Shown: piece after piece, positions 26,040-36,800 of the stretch
Layout: each line of letters begins with the position of its first letter
Numbering within the stretch: the first letter of the stretch is position 1
Source of the DNA: Frankia umida
GTDB taxonomy: Bacteria > Actinomycetota > Actinomycetes > Frankiales > Frankiaceae
NCBI RefSeq assembly: GCF_023242945.1
Contig: NZ_JALKFT010000027.1
Location: 5,023-69,022 of the forward strand
Direction of reading: 5' to 3'
DNA: 64,000 nt
The notes under the pieces: generated by a model
Told to the model about the DNA's origin: nothing
The model's database searches: none
Seen by the model: the letters and a program-made list of their open reading frames with translations, nothing else
Made by a program: the position numbers and the translations under genes

Positions 26040-26895
26040 GGGGGGTCCTTTGCGCGATGGACGAGAAGAACGACCGGACGGGCACGACACGATCACCCGA
26101 ACGGCACACGCCCGCCCGCGAAGTCGGCGATCGGATCCGACACCCGACCCCGGTGATCATCCCGGGGGAAGGCTACTGAAAATCCAAGGGAGATCTTCGG
26201 GAATAGCGTTGGCCGCCAAATCCGTACGCGACCAGCCCACTCTCCCGGTCAGCGACAACACAGCGAGCTTGCCGCGCGGCGGAGGTCGAGGTACCGCCGG
26301 GTAAAAAATGCCCGCTGCAACGCCACGGCCAAACAATAGCGGAGGGTCGGGCGCAGCGCAATAACGCACGCTCGCGCAACCTTGGGTATCGGACGGATAC
26401 ACGGCCCGTATGTCACACCCCAGTCGGCCTTATTTTCCTCCTGCCCCGGACCCCTATCTACCCCTATACCCGGCCCCGACATGACCTGGATCGGCGGCGA
26501 GCCGACGTCGGGTTCGGCCCTGAGGCGATGTCGCTCCTGACATCCAGGTGATGAGCGGGAAAGCGCTGAGCGCGCCCAGCACAAACATGAGGAACGACCC
26601 GAGCCGCGATCGCCATCCTCTGACCTCCGGGCCTCGGGATGAGCGCGTCCTCGCGGCGCCGCAGCCGCGGGTGGACCTCGGTGGCGAGCACGTCGAGGCC
26701 CTCCCGGTCGTGGAAGGGTCCCAGGTGTCGAGATAGGCGTCGGCCCATGGCCGCCGCACCTCGTCGGTCGGCGCGTCATGGCCGTAGGTGGCCCGGTTGA
26801 GCAGCAGGTCGGAGCCCGGCTGGGCCGCATACCGGGCGCCCCGACCTCCTCGTTCGACAGCGCCTTACGCAGCACCGCCAGACCCTGACTGGTCA
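26040..26895. other. Intergenic region with degraded coding traces
   Basis: The first 300 bases upstream of the binding-protein gene should hold its promoter; I see no clear hexamers or riboswitch fold. From about 26870 to 26600 on the minus strand, frame-hopping pieces read RATYGHDAPTDEVRRPWADA, YLDTWDPFHDREGLDVLATE and VHPRLRRREDALI, apparently a decayed protein of unknown family. Nothing intact can be supported. Confidence 0.35.
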
Positions 26896-27140
26896 GCTCA
26901 CGTCGGCGGCCACGTCCCGGCCGAACACGGCGTACTCCTGCTCACCGGCGCCGCTGCCGACCCCGATCTCGACCCGTCCGCCGCTGAGCGTGTCGACGTC
27001 CGAGACGTCCTCCGCGAGGCGAACCGGGTCCTCCAGCGGCAGAAGGGTGATCGCGGTGGCGAGCCGGATGCGCCGGGTGAGTGCGGCGGCGTGGGCCAGG
27101 AACGTCCAGGGCGAGGGCAGCCCGCCGCCGAACAGCATGA
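26896..27140 (-). pseudogene. LLM-class (luciferase-like) flavin oxidoreductase fragment
   Basis: Leftward it reads VMLFGGGLPSPWTFLAHAAA, LTRRIRLATAITLLPLEDPV and RLAEDVSDVDTLSGGRVEIG VGSGAGEQEYAVFGRD. This is the classic N-terminal third of F420/FMN-dependent luciferase-like monooxygenases. It ends abruptly at about 26893 and has no proper start. The remaining two-thirds are missing. Confidence 0.7.
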
Positions 27141-27276
27141 CCCTCGACGTGCGTGAGGAGGCCGAAAGGAGGTGCCGCTGGACGAGACCCGATGCTGATC
27201 GTCGCTGGTCAACCGCCCTGTACAGGTGGGTCCAACGGCCAGCGACCTTCACCTACGTCTCCTCAACGCACCATCT

Positions 27277-27440
27277 GTCACCAGGACGGTGTCGGTAGGG
27301 TGCGGACCGTGTCGACACGCGAGGGCGTGAAGCGCTGCACCCACCGGTAGATCGTGACGTGATCGGTCTTGATGCCGCGCTCGGCGATCAGCTCCTCGAC
27401 GTCCCTTGTAAGACAGCGCGAACCGCAGGTAGGCATGACG
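27277..27440 (-). pseudogene. IS6-family transposase N-terminal remnant, frameshifted
   Basis: Leftward from 27440 it reads YLRFALSYK, then after a one-base shift DVEELIAERGIKTDHVTIYR WVQRFTPSRVDTV. This is the N-terminus of IS6-family transposases (LSYRDVEELLAERGIxVDHxTIYRWVQRFxP). The catalytic DDE domain is absent. A stop follows at 27277. Confidence 0.75.
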
Positions 27441-28024
27441 GCGGACTTCGCCGATGCAACAAAGCCCTCTGAAGCCGATTCCGGCCGTTCACAGCGGTGG
27501 CCGCCACGACAGTCGACAGTTCGGCGGTGCGTCCGCTGACTATGACCAGAGGCGGGGCTCGCGAATTCCCCTGCCCTGGGGATCGGCCAACAGTTCGACG
27601 GTGTTCCGTATTCTTTTTCGGGCTCCGATCGTGGCGGGCCACGCCACCGTCATCGAATCCTGGAACCACTCCAGCGCCCGCGGCGCGCAGTCGACGCCTG
27701 AGCCATCTCCCCCTTTCGACGGGCTACGTCCCTTTTAATCCTAATAGCGATATTACAGCTAAAATGTACCTTATGATGCTCCATGGGCGTCGCCAGGCGG
27801 CCACCCACGGGCACTTGTCGTCCTTCGAACCACGCGATAACGTTTGCCAGGTTCGCCGTCGTCATGGGGGGATGGACGAGCCGACACCTTCACATCATTT
27901 CGTGAGCGCTCGCTTGCGGCGCGGTCGAGTGTGCGCGCATGCGTGCGTGCCACACAGGCTTTCGTTCAGGATTTTCTTCGTCGCGCCCGCGGTCGGGCCG
28001 GCTTTTCTGTCGTGGGGAGAGCAC
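27440..28024. other. Leader region of the HNH/giant-protein operon
   Basis: No gene can be supported here. Bases 27728-27782 are unusually AT-rich (CCTAATAGCGATATTACAGC then TAAAATGTACCTTATGATG) and are the best candidate promoter region for the 28025-38560 operon, leaving an untranslated leader of about 230 bases. The open frame that runs through this region in phase with the first HNH gene has no coding character. Confidence 0.4.
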
Positions 28025-29959
28025 GTGCGTCCGGTCAATCCTGGCACGGTCGTCGACGATTACCGGGATCTCGAGGAGGACATCGCTCCGTTCGCCTCCT
28101 ACCTGCAGGACCTGTATCTCGCGTCGCTGCGGGGGGCGACAGACGCGGTTTTCTGCCGCCGGGTCGTCACCGCCGTGGACGAGGTGCTGCACGACTTCGC
28201 GGAGGTCGACGCCGACGAGATCCTGAAACTCTGCGGCCGCGACCCGGCGAAGCTGCTCAAGGAGTTCGGTGACCGCCTCGACGACGTGCGCGATGTCGCG
28301 GGTCAGGGACGGACTCCCGACCTGACCGGCCGCAGCCAGGGGGTGCTTGGGGACCTCCGGAACAAGGCGCAGATCTGCGCGGAGCTGTGGCGCGTGCTCA
28401 GCCCGCTCGTGAAGCCCGCGCTGACGGCCGGGGCCGAACGACTCAAGATCTACCGACGGGCACGGCGTGGACTGATCGGGCGCCTCGGCGCCTTCTGCAG
28501 CTACTGCGAGCTTCCCGTCGTCACCTCCCTCGCCACCGAACACGTGCTGCCGAAGGCGTCGTTCCCCGTCTACGGGGCGGCCTGGGACAACTTCCTGCTC
28601 GCCTGCGCGGCCTGCAACAGCGCGAAAGGCGAGAATCCCGCCTACGACTCGGTCGACCCCGGCGCCACGCTCACCCTCGCCACCGCCGCGACGCGGGCCC
28701 GTGCGACGTTCCGCAGCCCCCGCGATCCGGCGTACACGAACTTCGGCGCGGAGTACACCCATGTCCTGCAGCACGTCGTGCGGATCGGTTCGGCGGTCGT
28801 GCACCGCGTGGACATTCCGAGCGCCCGGGTGACCGAGTGGTTCACCCGCGGCGCGTTCAGTCGGACGACGTCGCCGGTCGGTGTCCTCGTCGCCCGGGTC
28901 GCCGCCCCGAACCGGATGGGGGCGACCCGGGTGAACGCGGCGGCGCTCGACGCGATCAGGACCTTCTCCGGCACCACCGCCGCGGCCGACTGGAACCAGG
29001 TACACCCGGCCGTGCGTGTGATCGCGCCGTTGTTCATCCGCACGGCTGGCACCTACCGGGTCGCGGCCCGCACACGCCTGACCGACGACGCGTGCGCCTT
29101 CTACCTGGAGCATCGGGTCGTCATCACCATGAACATCCCCGGGGCCAGGGGACGCGGGCAGGTGAAGCAGTGCCGGGTGACGCTGGGCACGTCGTCGCGC
29201 TCCATCACCGTCGACGCCATCGACGCGCGCCTGATGCTGCTCGCGCGGACCTTCACTCCCGCGGTCACCGGGCAGCTCGGTCTGCCGGACTGGACCGCGG
29301 TGGCCGGCGTGAAGGTCATCGACACCGAGAACTACGAGATCACGTTCGCCCAGCGGCACTGGGTGGAGCTGACGGAGCTCCATCCCGGCAGCGAGGCGCC
29401 GCGCGAGGCGACGCTACGGGCCGGGGAGATCTCCGACATGCCGCTGGAGCTGTCCGTGCGCTCGGTGGCACCCGCGCCGGCGCTGGGGCAGCCACATCCC
29501 AGCGCGAGGACGATCTCCATGGTCAACCTCAACGACGACCGCAACGACAAAGGCGGCGCCGCGAAGGGCAGGAAGGAGAACCGGATCTTCGACCGGCGGG
29601 TCTACCGGCGCACCCTCGCCTGGACGGTCGCCGTCGAGAGCCTGCGGCGCGCCCTCGACGCCCTGGCCGCGGACCTCCCGACCGCCCAGCGACAGGTGCT
29701 GATCGACGCCATCGGCATGACGGCCGGCGCGACGGGCTGCGCCACCGTGTGGACAACGCTGATCAGGAGCCTCCCCGGCGGCACCGGCGCCCAGCGGGAG
29801 CTCAAGGCGGCCCTGCTCACCGCCCTCGACGGACAGTTCCTCGGCACCCGGCTACCGCCCCCACCCCCGCCGCCGGTCCAGCAGACCGCGCAGACCGCGC
29901 AGACCGCGCAGACGGGCCAGTCGACGCAGACGACCACCAGCCACGTGCCCGGGACCTGA
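28025..29959 (+). CDS. HNH endonuclease-domain protein, 644 residues
   Basis: An HNH nuclease motif lies at residues 155-205: FCSYCELPVVTSLATEHVLP, with Cys158 and Cys161, Glu172-His173, then DNFLLACAACNSAKG with Cys194, Cys197 and Asn198. The CxxC...EHxxPK...W-NFLLAC-xCNxxKG pattern is like HNH proteins of the PtuB/TIGR02646 type (inference). Residues 1-150 are helical; 210-600 match nothing I know. The tail has a run of eight prolines and QTA repeats. The start is GTG 28025 after GGGGAGA; the frame is open far upstream but non-coding in character. It is 88 bases from the second HNH gene and in the same operon. A metal-dependent DNA nick or cut is the expected activity. Confidence 0.75.
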   Translation: MRPVNPGTVVDDYRDLEEDIAPFASYLQDLYLASLRGATDAVFCRRVVTAVDEVLHDFAEVDADEILKLCGRDPAKLLKEFGDRLDDVRDVAGQGRTPDLTGRSQGVLGDLRNKAQICAELWRVLSPLVKPALTAGAERLKIYRRARRGLIGRLGAFCSYCELPVVTSLATEHVLPKASFPVYGAAWDNFLLACAACNSAKGENPAYDSVDPGATLTLATAATRARATFRSPRDPAYTNFGAEYTHVLQHVVRIGSAVVHRVDIPSARVTEWFTRGAFSRTTSPVGVLVARVAAPNRMGATRVNAAALDAIRTFSGTTAAADWNQVHPAVRVIAPLFIRTAGTYRVAARTRLTDDACAFYLEHRVVITMNIPGARGRGQVKQCRVTLGTSSRSITVDAIDARLMLLARTFTPAVTGQLGLPDWTAVAGVKVIDTENYEITFAQRHWVELTELHPGSEAPREATLRAGEISDMPLELSVRSVAPAPALGQPHPSARTISMVNLNDDRNDKGGAAKGRKENRIFDRRVYRRTLAWTVAVESLRRALDALAADLPTAQRQVLIDAIGMTAGATGCATVWTTLIRSLPGGTGAQRELKAALLTALDGQFLGTRLPPPPPPPVQQTAQTAQTAQTGQSTQTTTSHVPGT

Positions 29960-30047
29960 CGCCCGCCGGGTCGCCCTCGCGGCCCGTCCCCGCGCGCCGT
30001 CCGCGGGACGCGCGGCCCTCACCCGTCTCTCCCACCCGAGGACTCCG

Positions 30048-30869
30048 ATGCGTCCCGTCTTCCGCAACGCCGCGCCGTCGATCCTGTCGCTGTACGGCCG
30101 GGCCAGCCGCAGCGCGTCCACCGTCGTCTACGACTACCACGCCTACGGCGGCGCGCTGCTGGAACGCCTGGGTGAGTACTGCTCCTACTGTGAGGTCGCC
30201 CTGTGTGGCAACGCGGCGATCGAGCACCTGGCCGGCAAGGGCTTCGAGCCGCAGTTCGAGAACGCCTGGAACAACCTGCTGCTCGCCTGCACGAACTGCA
30301 ACTCCCGTAAGGCCGTCAAGGGAACGTCGATCAACCTGGGCGACTTCCTGTGGCCGTGCGACATGCGGATCGACACCTCGACCGCGTTCCGGTACCGCAG
30401 GGTGAACGGCCTGGTGCTGGTCGAGCCCGTCGCGGGGACGCTTGCGACCAGGGCCGCGGCGACGATCGCCCTGTTCGGCCTCAACAACGTTCCCGCCGAG
30501 AACGACAGGCGCTCCAGTGACCGCCGGGTCCGCAACCGCACGAACACCTGGGACACCGCCGTCACGCTGGCCGACCGGTACATCCAGGCCGGGGCCGCGA
30601 CCGGAGGGTTCGACCGGCGTTTCCCCCAGTTGCTGGCGGAACAGATCAAGGCGATCGCGACGACGCTGGGTTTCTGGTCGGTCTGGATGACGGTGTTCGA
30701 GGACCGCCTGTACGCGGCCGACCTTCCGGACCCGATCGTGCAGGGCCAGCTCGACAGACTGTTCTGCGACACCTTCACCGGCACGCTGCGCGGGCGGCTG
30801 CGCGTCACCCAGCAACTCCCCTACTCCGGATACACCGGCCTGCCGGTCATGACGAAGGCGAAATCTTGA
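30048..30869 (+). CDS. HNH endonuclease-domain protein, 273 residues
   Basis: A second HNH protein with the same motif layout as its upstream neighbour: YCSYCEVALCGNAAIEHLAG, with Cys45, Cys48 and Glu59-His60, then NNLLLACTNCNSRKAVKG with Cys81, Cys84 and Asn85. The usual lysine of EHxxPK is present in LAGKGFEP. The C-terminal 160 residues are helical without a known match. The start is ATG 30048 (MRPVFRNAAPSIL). Its stop TGA overlaps the TTG start of the giant gene, which implies translational coupling. The two HNH proteins are too different in length and C-terminus to be simple copies. Confidence 0.78.
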   Translation: MRPVFRNAAPSILSLYGRASRSASTVVYDYHAYGGALLERLGEYCSYCEVALCGNAAIEHLAGKGFEPQFENAWNNLLLACTNCNSRKAVKGTSINLGDFLWPCDMRIDTSTAFRYRRVNGLVLVEPVAGTLATRAAATIALFGLNNVPAENDRRSSDRRVRNRTNTWDTAVTLADRYIQAGAATGGFDRRFPQLLAEQIKAIATTLGFWSVWMTVFEDRLYAADLPDPIVQGQLDRLFCDTFTGTLRGRLRVTQQLPYSGYTGLPVMTKAKS

Positions 30870-33800
30870 TCATCGAGACGCTGGCGGACCTGGCTGGGCT
30901 GAGTGCCGACGGGCTGACGCTCGCGGCGGCGACGATCACTGTCACCGCCGGCGAGGTGACGGTGATCGGGCCGGCTCGGGTGTTCGGCGGGGACGGCAGT
31001 GTCACGGCGACGATCCGCCCGGACGGCTCCGGTGGCCTCACGGTCACCGCCTCGGTCGCGACCGGTCCGACGACGTTGCGCGCTCTCGGCGCGCGCGGCT
31101 GGCTGGGCGCCGAGGTCGACGTCGACGCGCTGCCGGAGCTCACCGTGGCGGCACTCACCCTGAGGACCGAGCCGGAACGCGGGAACATCGTCGCGACCGC
31201 GCCCCTGCCGCCGCGGGCGGGGCTGCTCACCGATCCGCTGCCGCTGCGCGCCGGCCAGCTGCGGATGCTGCTCGTCCCGGGCGCCGGATCCGACGTCGGC
31301 TACGCCGAAGCCGAGATCACGGCGCTGCTCGCCCCGCCCGCCACCGACCCCGCCACCGCGGGGGCCGGCGGTGGGCTGCCGGTCACGATCGACCTGCCCG
31401 GCGGCGGCCTGCCCTGGCGGGTACGCGGCGCGGATCCCGTCGGCGCGGACCTCGCCGACCTGGCCGGTGACCTGCTCGCCGTGACCGGTGTCGGCGTCGC
31501 CGTCGCGCTGCCGCCGGGGTTGCCCGGGGCCTTCCGGCTGACCGCGCTGGAGACCGAGCTCGCGCCGAACGCCGCACGCGACCCGCTGTCGGCGTCGTTC
31601 GAGATCGCCACGGCCCGCCCCTGGGTCCTGGTCGCGGATGTGCTCAGCGTCGACGCCCTCGGCGCCCGGCTGCGTCTGGAGCCGCGCACCGACATCGACG
31701 GCGCGGTCACCGGCTGGTCGACGATCGGTTCGCTGAACGGGACGCTCACCCTGTTCGGGCTGGCGATCGACGTCGAGGTGCCCGTCGGCGGCGGCCCGCT
31801 CGAGCTGTCCTGCCGGCCCGGCGTCGACCTGCCCACCTTCGGCGAGCTCGGTGACGGCCTCGCCCACCTGCTCGGTGTGGACGATCTCAGCTCCTACCTG
31901 CCGCCGGGGATCACCGCCATCGGTGGTGTCACCGTCGACCAGCTCGCCCTGACCGTGGATCCGGCGGCCGGCACGCTGGAACGGGTCTCGGTCGGACTGA
32001 GCATCCCCGACGACGTCAGCTGGTCGCTGCCCTATCTGCCCGGTCTCAGCCTCGAGTCGCTGAGCGTCGAGCTGGTCGCGACGCGTCCACTGGACGAGGC
32101 CAGGCGCGCGATCGGCGGGCGTGCCATCGTCGGCACGACCGTCGCGGAGTGCGCCGTCACCGTCGACCTCGCGCGGGAACCGGGCTCCGACGAGTGCCTG
32201 ATCCGCCTGGTCGCCTCCGACCCGATCGGCACGCCCGAGCTGCTGACACTGGTCGGCCTGGACGGTGCCGCCTTCGCCGCCGCGCTGCCGCCGGGTCTGT
32301 CGCCGGTCGCCGATCTGGGCCTGTCACGCCTCGACATCGTGTACAGCCTGAGCGCGCGGCGGGCCGTGGCGGTCCACAGCGAGGTCGAACTCGCCGACAC
32401 CTGGGTGCTCCTCGAGGATCGCCTGGAGCTGCCCGAGCTGTCCCTGTCCCTCGACGTCGAGCGCCCGGCTCCCCCGCCGTCCGGCTCCGCGGCCCCGGCA
32501 TCCACTGTGCCCCCCGCGACGACTGTGCCTCCCCCGACGACTGTGCCTCCCCCGACGACAGTGCCTCCCCCGACGACAGTGCCTCCCGCGACGACGGTGC
32601 CTCCCTCGACGACAGTGCGCGTCGCGCTCGACGGGGAGCTGCTGCTCGGCGGCGCACTGTTCTGGATCTCCGCCGTCAACGACGCCGCGGCCGAGCCCAC
32701 CGACACCGAGGGCGACGGCGACGGCGTGGGTGGGAGCTCCGCCGATGCCTGGCAGGTGAGTCTGGCGTTGGCGGATGGCGAACAGATCGTGATGACGGAT
32801 CTGCTCACCGCGGCGGCGGGTCCGCTGTCGCTGCCGGGCGGCTTCCCCCAGATCGCTCTGACGGGTGCCTCGGTCCGCGTCGTGCCCGCGACGCTCGCGA
32901 CCACCGCGTCGCTGGCGACGAAGGCGACCTGGGGGCCGTCGTTCGCCGGCACGACCGGGAGCATGGCGAACCTGTCGATGGCGCTGGCGGTCGCGGCGGC
33001 GGACAGCTCCGGACGGCGCGCCACCACGCTGACCGTCGCCGGCTCGCTGGCACTCGCGCCGCTGCCCACCCTGGACGCGGTCGCGACGATCGGCCCGGAC
33101 GGCACCGCCCTGCTCGGCGTCCTCAGTTCCACTGACGCCCGCGGTCTCGACGTCGCCGCCGTCTCCGACGGTTTCGCCGGCGCGGGCGTCTGGTCCGCCA
33201 TCCCCGTGCCCGCCGGGTTCACCGTGCCGGGTCTCGGCGCGGCGGGCGGTGTCCTGCTGGACCTCACCGCCGAGACGCTGATGGTCTTCGGCCAGGCGAA
33301 CCGCCTCGGCACCGCCGCACTGATCATCCAGCGCCTGCCGGCCGTGGCCGGCACTTCCCCCGGCGGGGATGAGCGGACCGGGTCGCCGCCGCGGGCGGCG
33401 GGTTTCGGCGTCACCTTCGTGCTCGACCTCGCCGACGGCTTCCGGTTCGCCCATCTCGTCCCCGACGGCGCCGGCGGCCCGGCCGCGACACTGCGCGCGG
33501 CGTTCGCGGCGATCGACGCGTTCGTCGGGATCCGCCATGCCAGCGTCTCGGTGTCCTCGTTCGCGCTGCCCGCGGGCGGTGCGGACGCGCCGGGTCCCTA
33601 CGCGAGTGTCGCCCGGCTGCGAGCGGCCGCCGCCGCGCTGCCAACGCCGGTGGCGATCCCGGCGGTGCCCGTCGCGCAGGTCCGGGGACGGGGGTTGAAC
33701 GTCGACGGCGAGCTCGTGCTGCGCGGCGGCGGGGACGTGTGGGAGATGCTCGCCGTCGTCCTGGAGACGCGGGCGGACACGGCGGTGATCGTGCACGCCA

Positions 33801-36800
33801 CCGTCGACCCGCTCGACCCGGCGGCCACCGTCCTGACCGCCGACCTCGGCGAGTTCGTCCTGCTGCGCACGGTCACCGTCGCGCGGACGCGGTTGAGCTA
33901 CGTCGCCCGCGACGGCGCACCGGTGAACGTGACCTGCGCGGGCAGCGTCTCGGTGCCCGGCGAGGCGACCCCGGGCCGCCCCGGCACCGTCCTGCTCGAC
34001 CTCACCGGCGCGTTCGTCGTCACCGCGACGCGGGCCAGCGCCGTGCTGAGCACGACCGCGCCGCTGCGCCGGCCGCTGGGTATGCCCGGCATCGCACTGC
34101 GCTCGGTCGCGCTCCAGCTGGAATGGACGAGCCAGTCGGCGCCGGCGGGCAGCCCCGCGGGCACCGCGCCGGCGCGGCGGCTGACCCGGTTCGCCCTCGT
34201 CGGCACGGTCACCGTCGGCTCGGTCGCCGAGCTGACCGGTGAGGTGCGTTTCCGCGACGGTGTCGCCGCGCTGGCCCGGGTCGGCCTCGCCGGGTCCGTC
34301 GGCCTCGGCGAGGTGCTCAGCCAGTGTGTCGGCGCCGGCGACTGGAGTTCCACCGGGCTGCCGGATCTGATCCTGCGCGACGGCGAGCTCGTCCACGTCC
34401 CGACGGGCGCGCCAGCCGGTCCGGACGGGACGCCGGCGCGGCCGGGAACGCGGCTCGCGGCGACGGTGGAGGTCCTCGGCGTCGACTTCGCGCTGGCCGC
34501 CGAGCTGACCGAAGGCACGGGTCTGACGGGGAGCATCGGCCTGGGCGACCCGCTGGAGCTCGGGTTCGCGACGCTTCTGGGGCCGGCCGGGCTCGCGGGC
34601 CCGCGGGCCGCCGTCGAGATGCGCCGCACCGCGCCGACGATCCTCTCCCTCGGCTTCGGCCTGGACCTGTTCGGCCTTCGCCTGCGGGACGGCCGGCTCA
34701 GCTACACGGCGGCGACGGCGACCCGGGCGGCCGTCTACGCCGGCCAGATCACCTACGACGGGACGTCGACCCCGCTGGGCTCGACGTTCACCCTGGCCGT
34801 GGAGTGGACCGAGACGGGCGGGTTTCGGGTCACGGACTGGCCGGCGCTGCCGACGCTGCCCGACATCGACCTGGTCGGGCTGCTGGAGAGCATCGGCTCC
34901 GGTGATCCATGCGGCGCCCTCGGCGCGCTCGGGATCGGCCCGGACATCGTCACCGGCCAGTGCCGCACCAACATCCGCCTCTCGCCGGTCCCCGCCGCGT
35001 CGGCCACCGCGTCAGGCGCTGCGTCAGGCGAGGAGCCGGCGGGGCCGCGCGAGCGCGCCCGCGCGCGCCTCGACGTCGACGTGTACTACGACGTGTCCGT
35101 CCGGACGCCGGCCGGCCCGGTCCTGCTCAACCCGGGCATGGACCCGCTGACGATCTCGACGACGATCGAGGCGCCGGCGTCCGCTGACCTTGGCGATCTC
35201 GCCGCCATGATCGTCAACACCGTGCTCGGCGGGGTGGCGGGCATCGTCCACGCGATCCTCGACGATCCCGCCGCGCTCGTCGAGCTGACCGGCGCGATCG
35301 CGCTCGAACATCTGTCGAGCAAGGCCATCGGCGCGCTGATCTGCCGCGGCGCCGACGACCCCGCGCTGCGCCGGCAGTACAGCGAACGCCACGCCGAGAA
35401 CCCCGACGACCCGAACTCCGGCGAGGCGGAGCTGGCCCGCGCGGCGCAGCTGACCGCGCGGACCGCCGAGGCGGCGACCGCGCAGGCGGCGGCCACCTCG
35501 GCGGAGCTGGTGTTCGCCTCCGTCGCCGTCGCGGTCGGTTTCTTCGGGTCGCTGCTGTCCGCCATCACCCGCTTCTTCGGCGCCGAGTCCGACGAGGAGC
35601 GCGACGCGCGACACAAACGGGAACGGGCGCAGGCCCTGGCCGCGCAGGCCGCCGCCGCGGTCCGCGCCAAGCTGCGCATCACCGAGGTGAGCCTGACCGC
35701 GACCGCCGCGCACACCCTGCGGGCCAGCTGGCCCGACGTCCCCGGTGACCAGGTGAGCTACGAACCGGAACTCGTCGTCAGCGACGGCGACGGCGCGAAC
35801 CGCGTCACCGTCCTGGCCCGTCCCCAAGGGCAGAACGCCACCTCGATCGAGGTCACCGACGCCCGTCTCGGCCCCGGCCGGCGCGTGACGCTGCGGGTGA
35901 CCGCCTCCATCCCCAAGCCCACGAACCCGTTCGACCGCTACGTCGGCGCCGTCGCCGAGACGACCTACCTGATGCCCTCGTACGACCTGCGCGACCTCGG
36001 CGTCGAGCAGGTCGGCGCCGGGCTGTCGCTGTGGTGGCACTCGGGTGCGACGGCACCCGGCGGCTGGCGGGTCTCCCTCACCCCCGCCGCCCGGCCCGTC
36101 CCCGCGGCGCCGGCCGGCGCGGACGACGAGGAGGCCGGCGAACCGGACGCGCACGGCGACGACACCGAACCGCACGTCACGACGCCAATCGTCATGACGC
36201 TGCCGGGAGACGGGCCGGCCGCGTGGTCGACGCCGGACGGGCTGCCAGCCGAGACACCCATCGAGATCACGGTCACCGCCACCGGCACCGCCTACCCCGT
36301 CGCGCCGATCACCACGACCGTCACCCTGTTCGACGCGCAGGCGCCGGCGGACCTGCGGCTCTTCCTCGACGTGGCGGAACACGCCGTCGTCCTGTCCTGG
36401 CCCGACGCGCCGCGGTATCCCGACGGCGGCTACCGCGTCGAACTGCTCGCCACCGGCACCGCCGCCGCGGGCACGGACGCGGCGGCGCCGCTGGTCCTCG
36501 ACGCGGCGACGGTGCTCGACCGGGAACGTCGCGGCGACGCGACATTCACCGACCCGGGGTTCACCCCGGGTGGCGCGGTGCGCGCCCGGGTCGGTTCCCG
36601 CGCCGCCGACGGCCGGCTGGTCTGGGGCGAGCCGCGCGACCTCACACTGCCCACCCTCGACGCCCCGACGATCAGCGAGGTGCGCTTCGACCGCTCGGCC
36701 GTCGTCGTGGTCGCCACGTCGGTCGCGGGCGCCACGGACTACGACGCGTCGCTCGTCGACGGCGACGGGGCGCCCTGGCCGCAGTGGGTCGACGGCTACG

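Noticed and set aside
26040..26400. Possible riboswitch upstream of the Opp-type binding protein
   Set aside because: I could not build a consistent fold or find conserved core motifs of known classes by eye; an Rfam search would decide.
27497..28024. N-terminal extension of the first HNH protein
   Set aside because: The frame is open but has non-coding composition and passes through an AT-rich promoter-like region; GTG 28025 has a good ribosome site.
32500..32620. Possible CRISPR-like repeat array
   Set aside because: The repeats are contiguous codon repeats (VPPPTT) inside a gene with no spacers.
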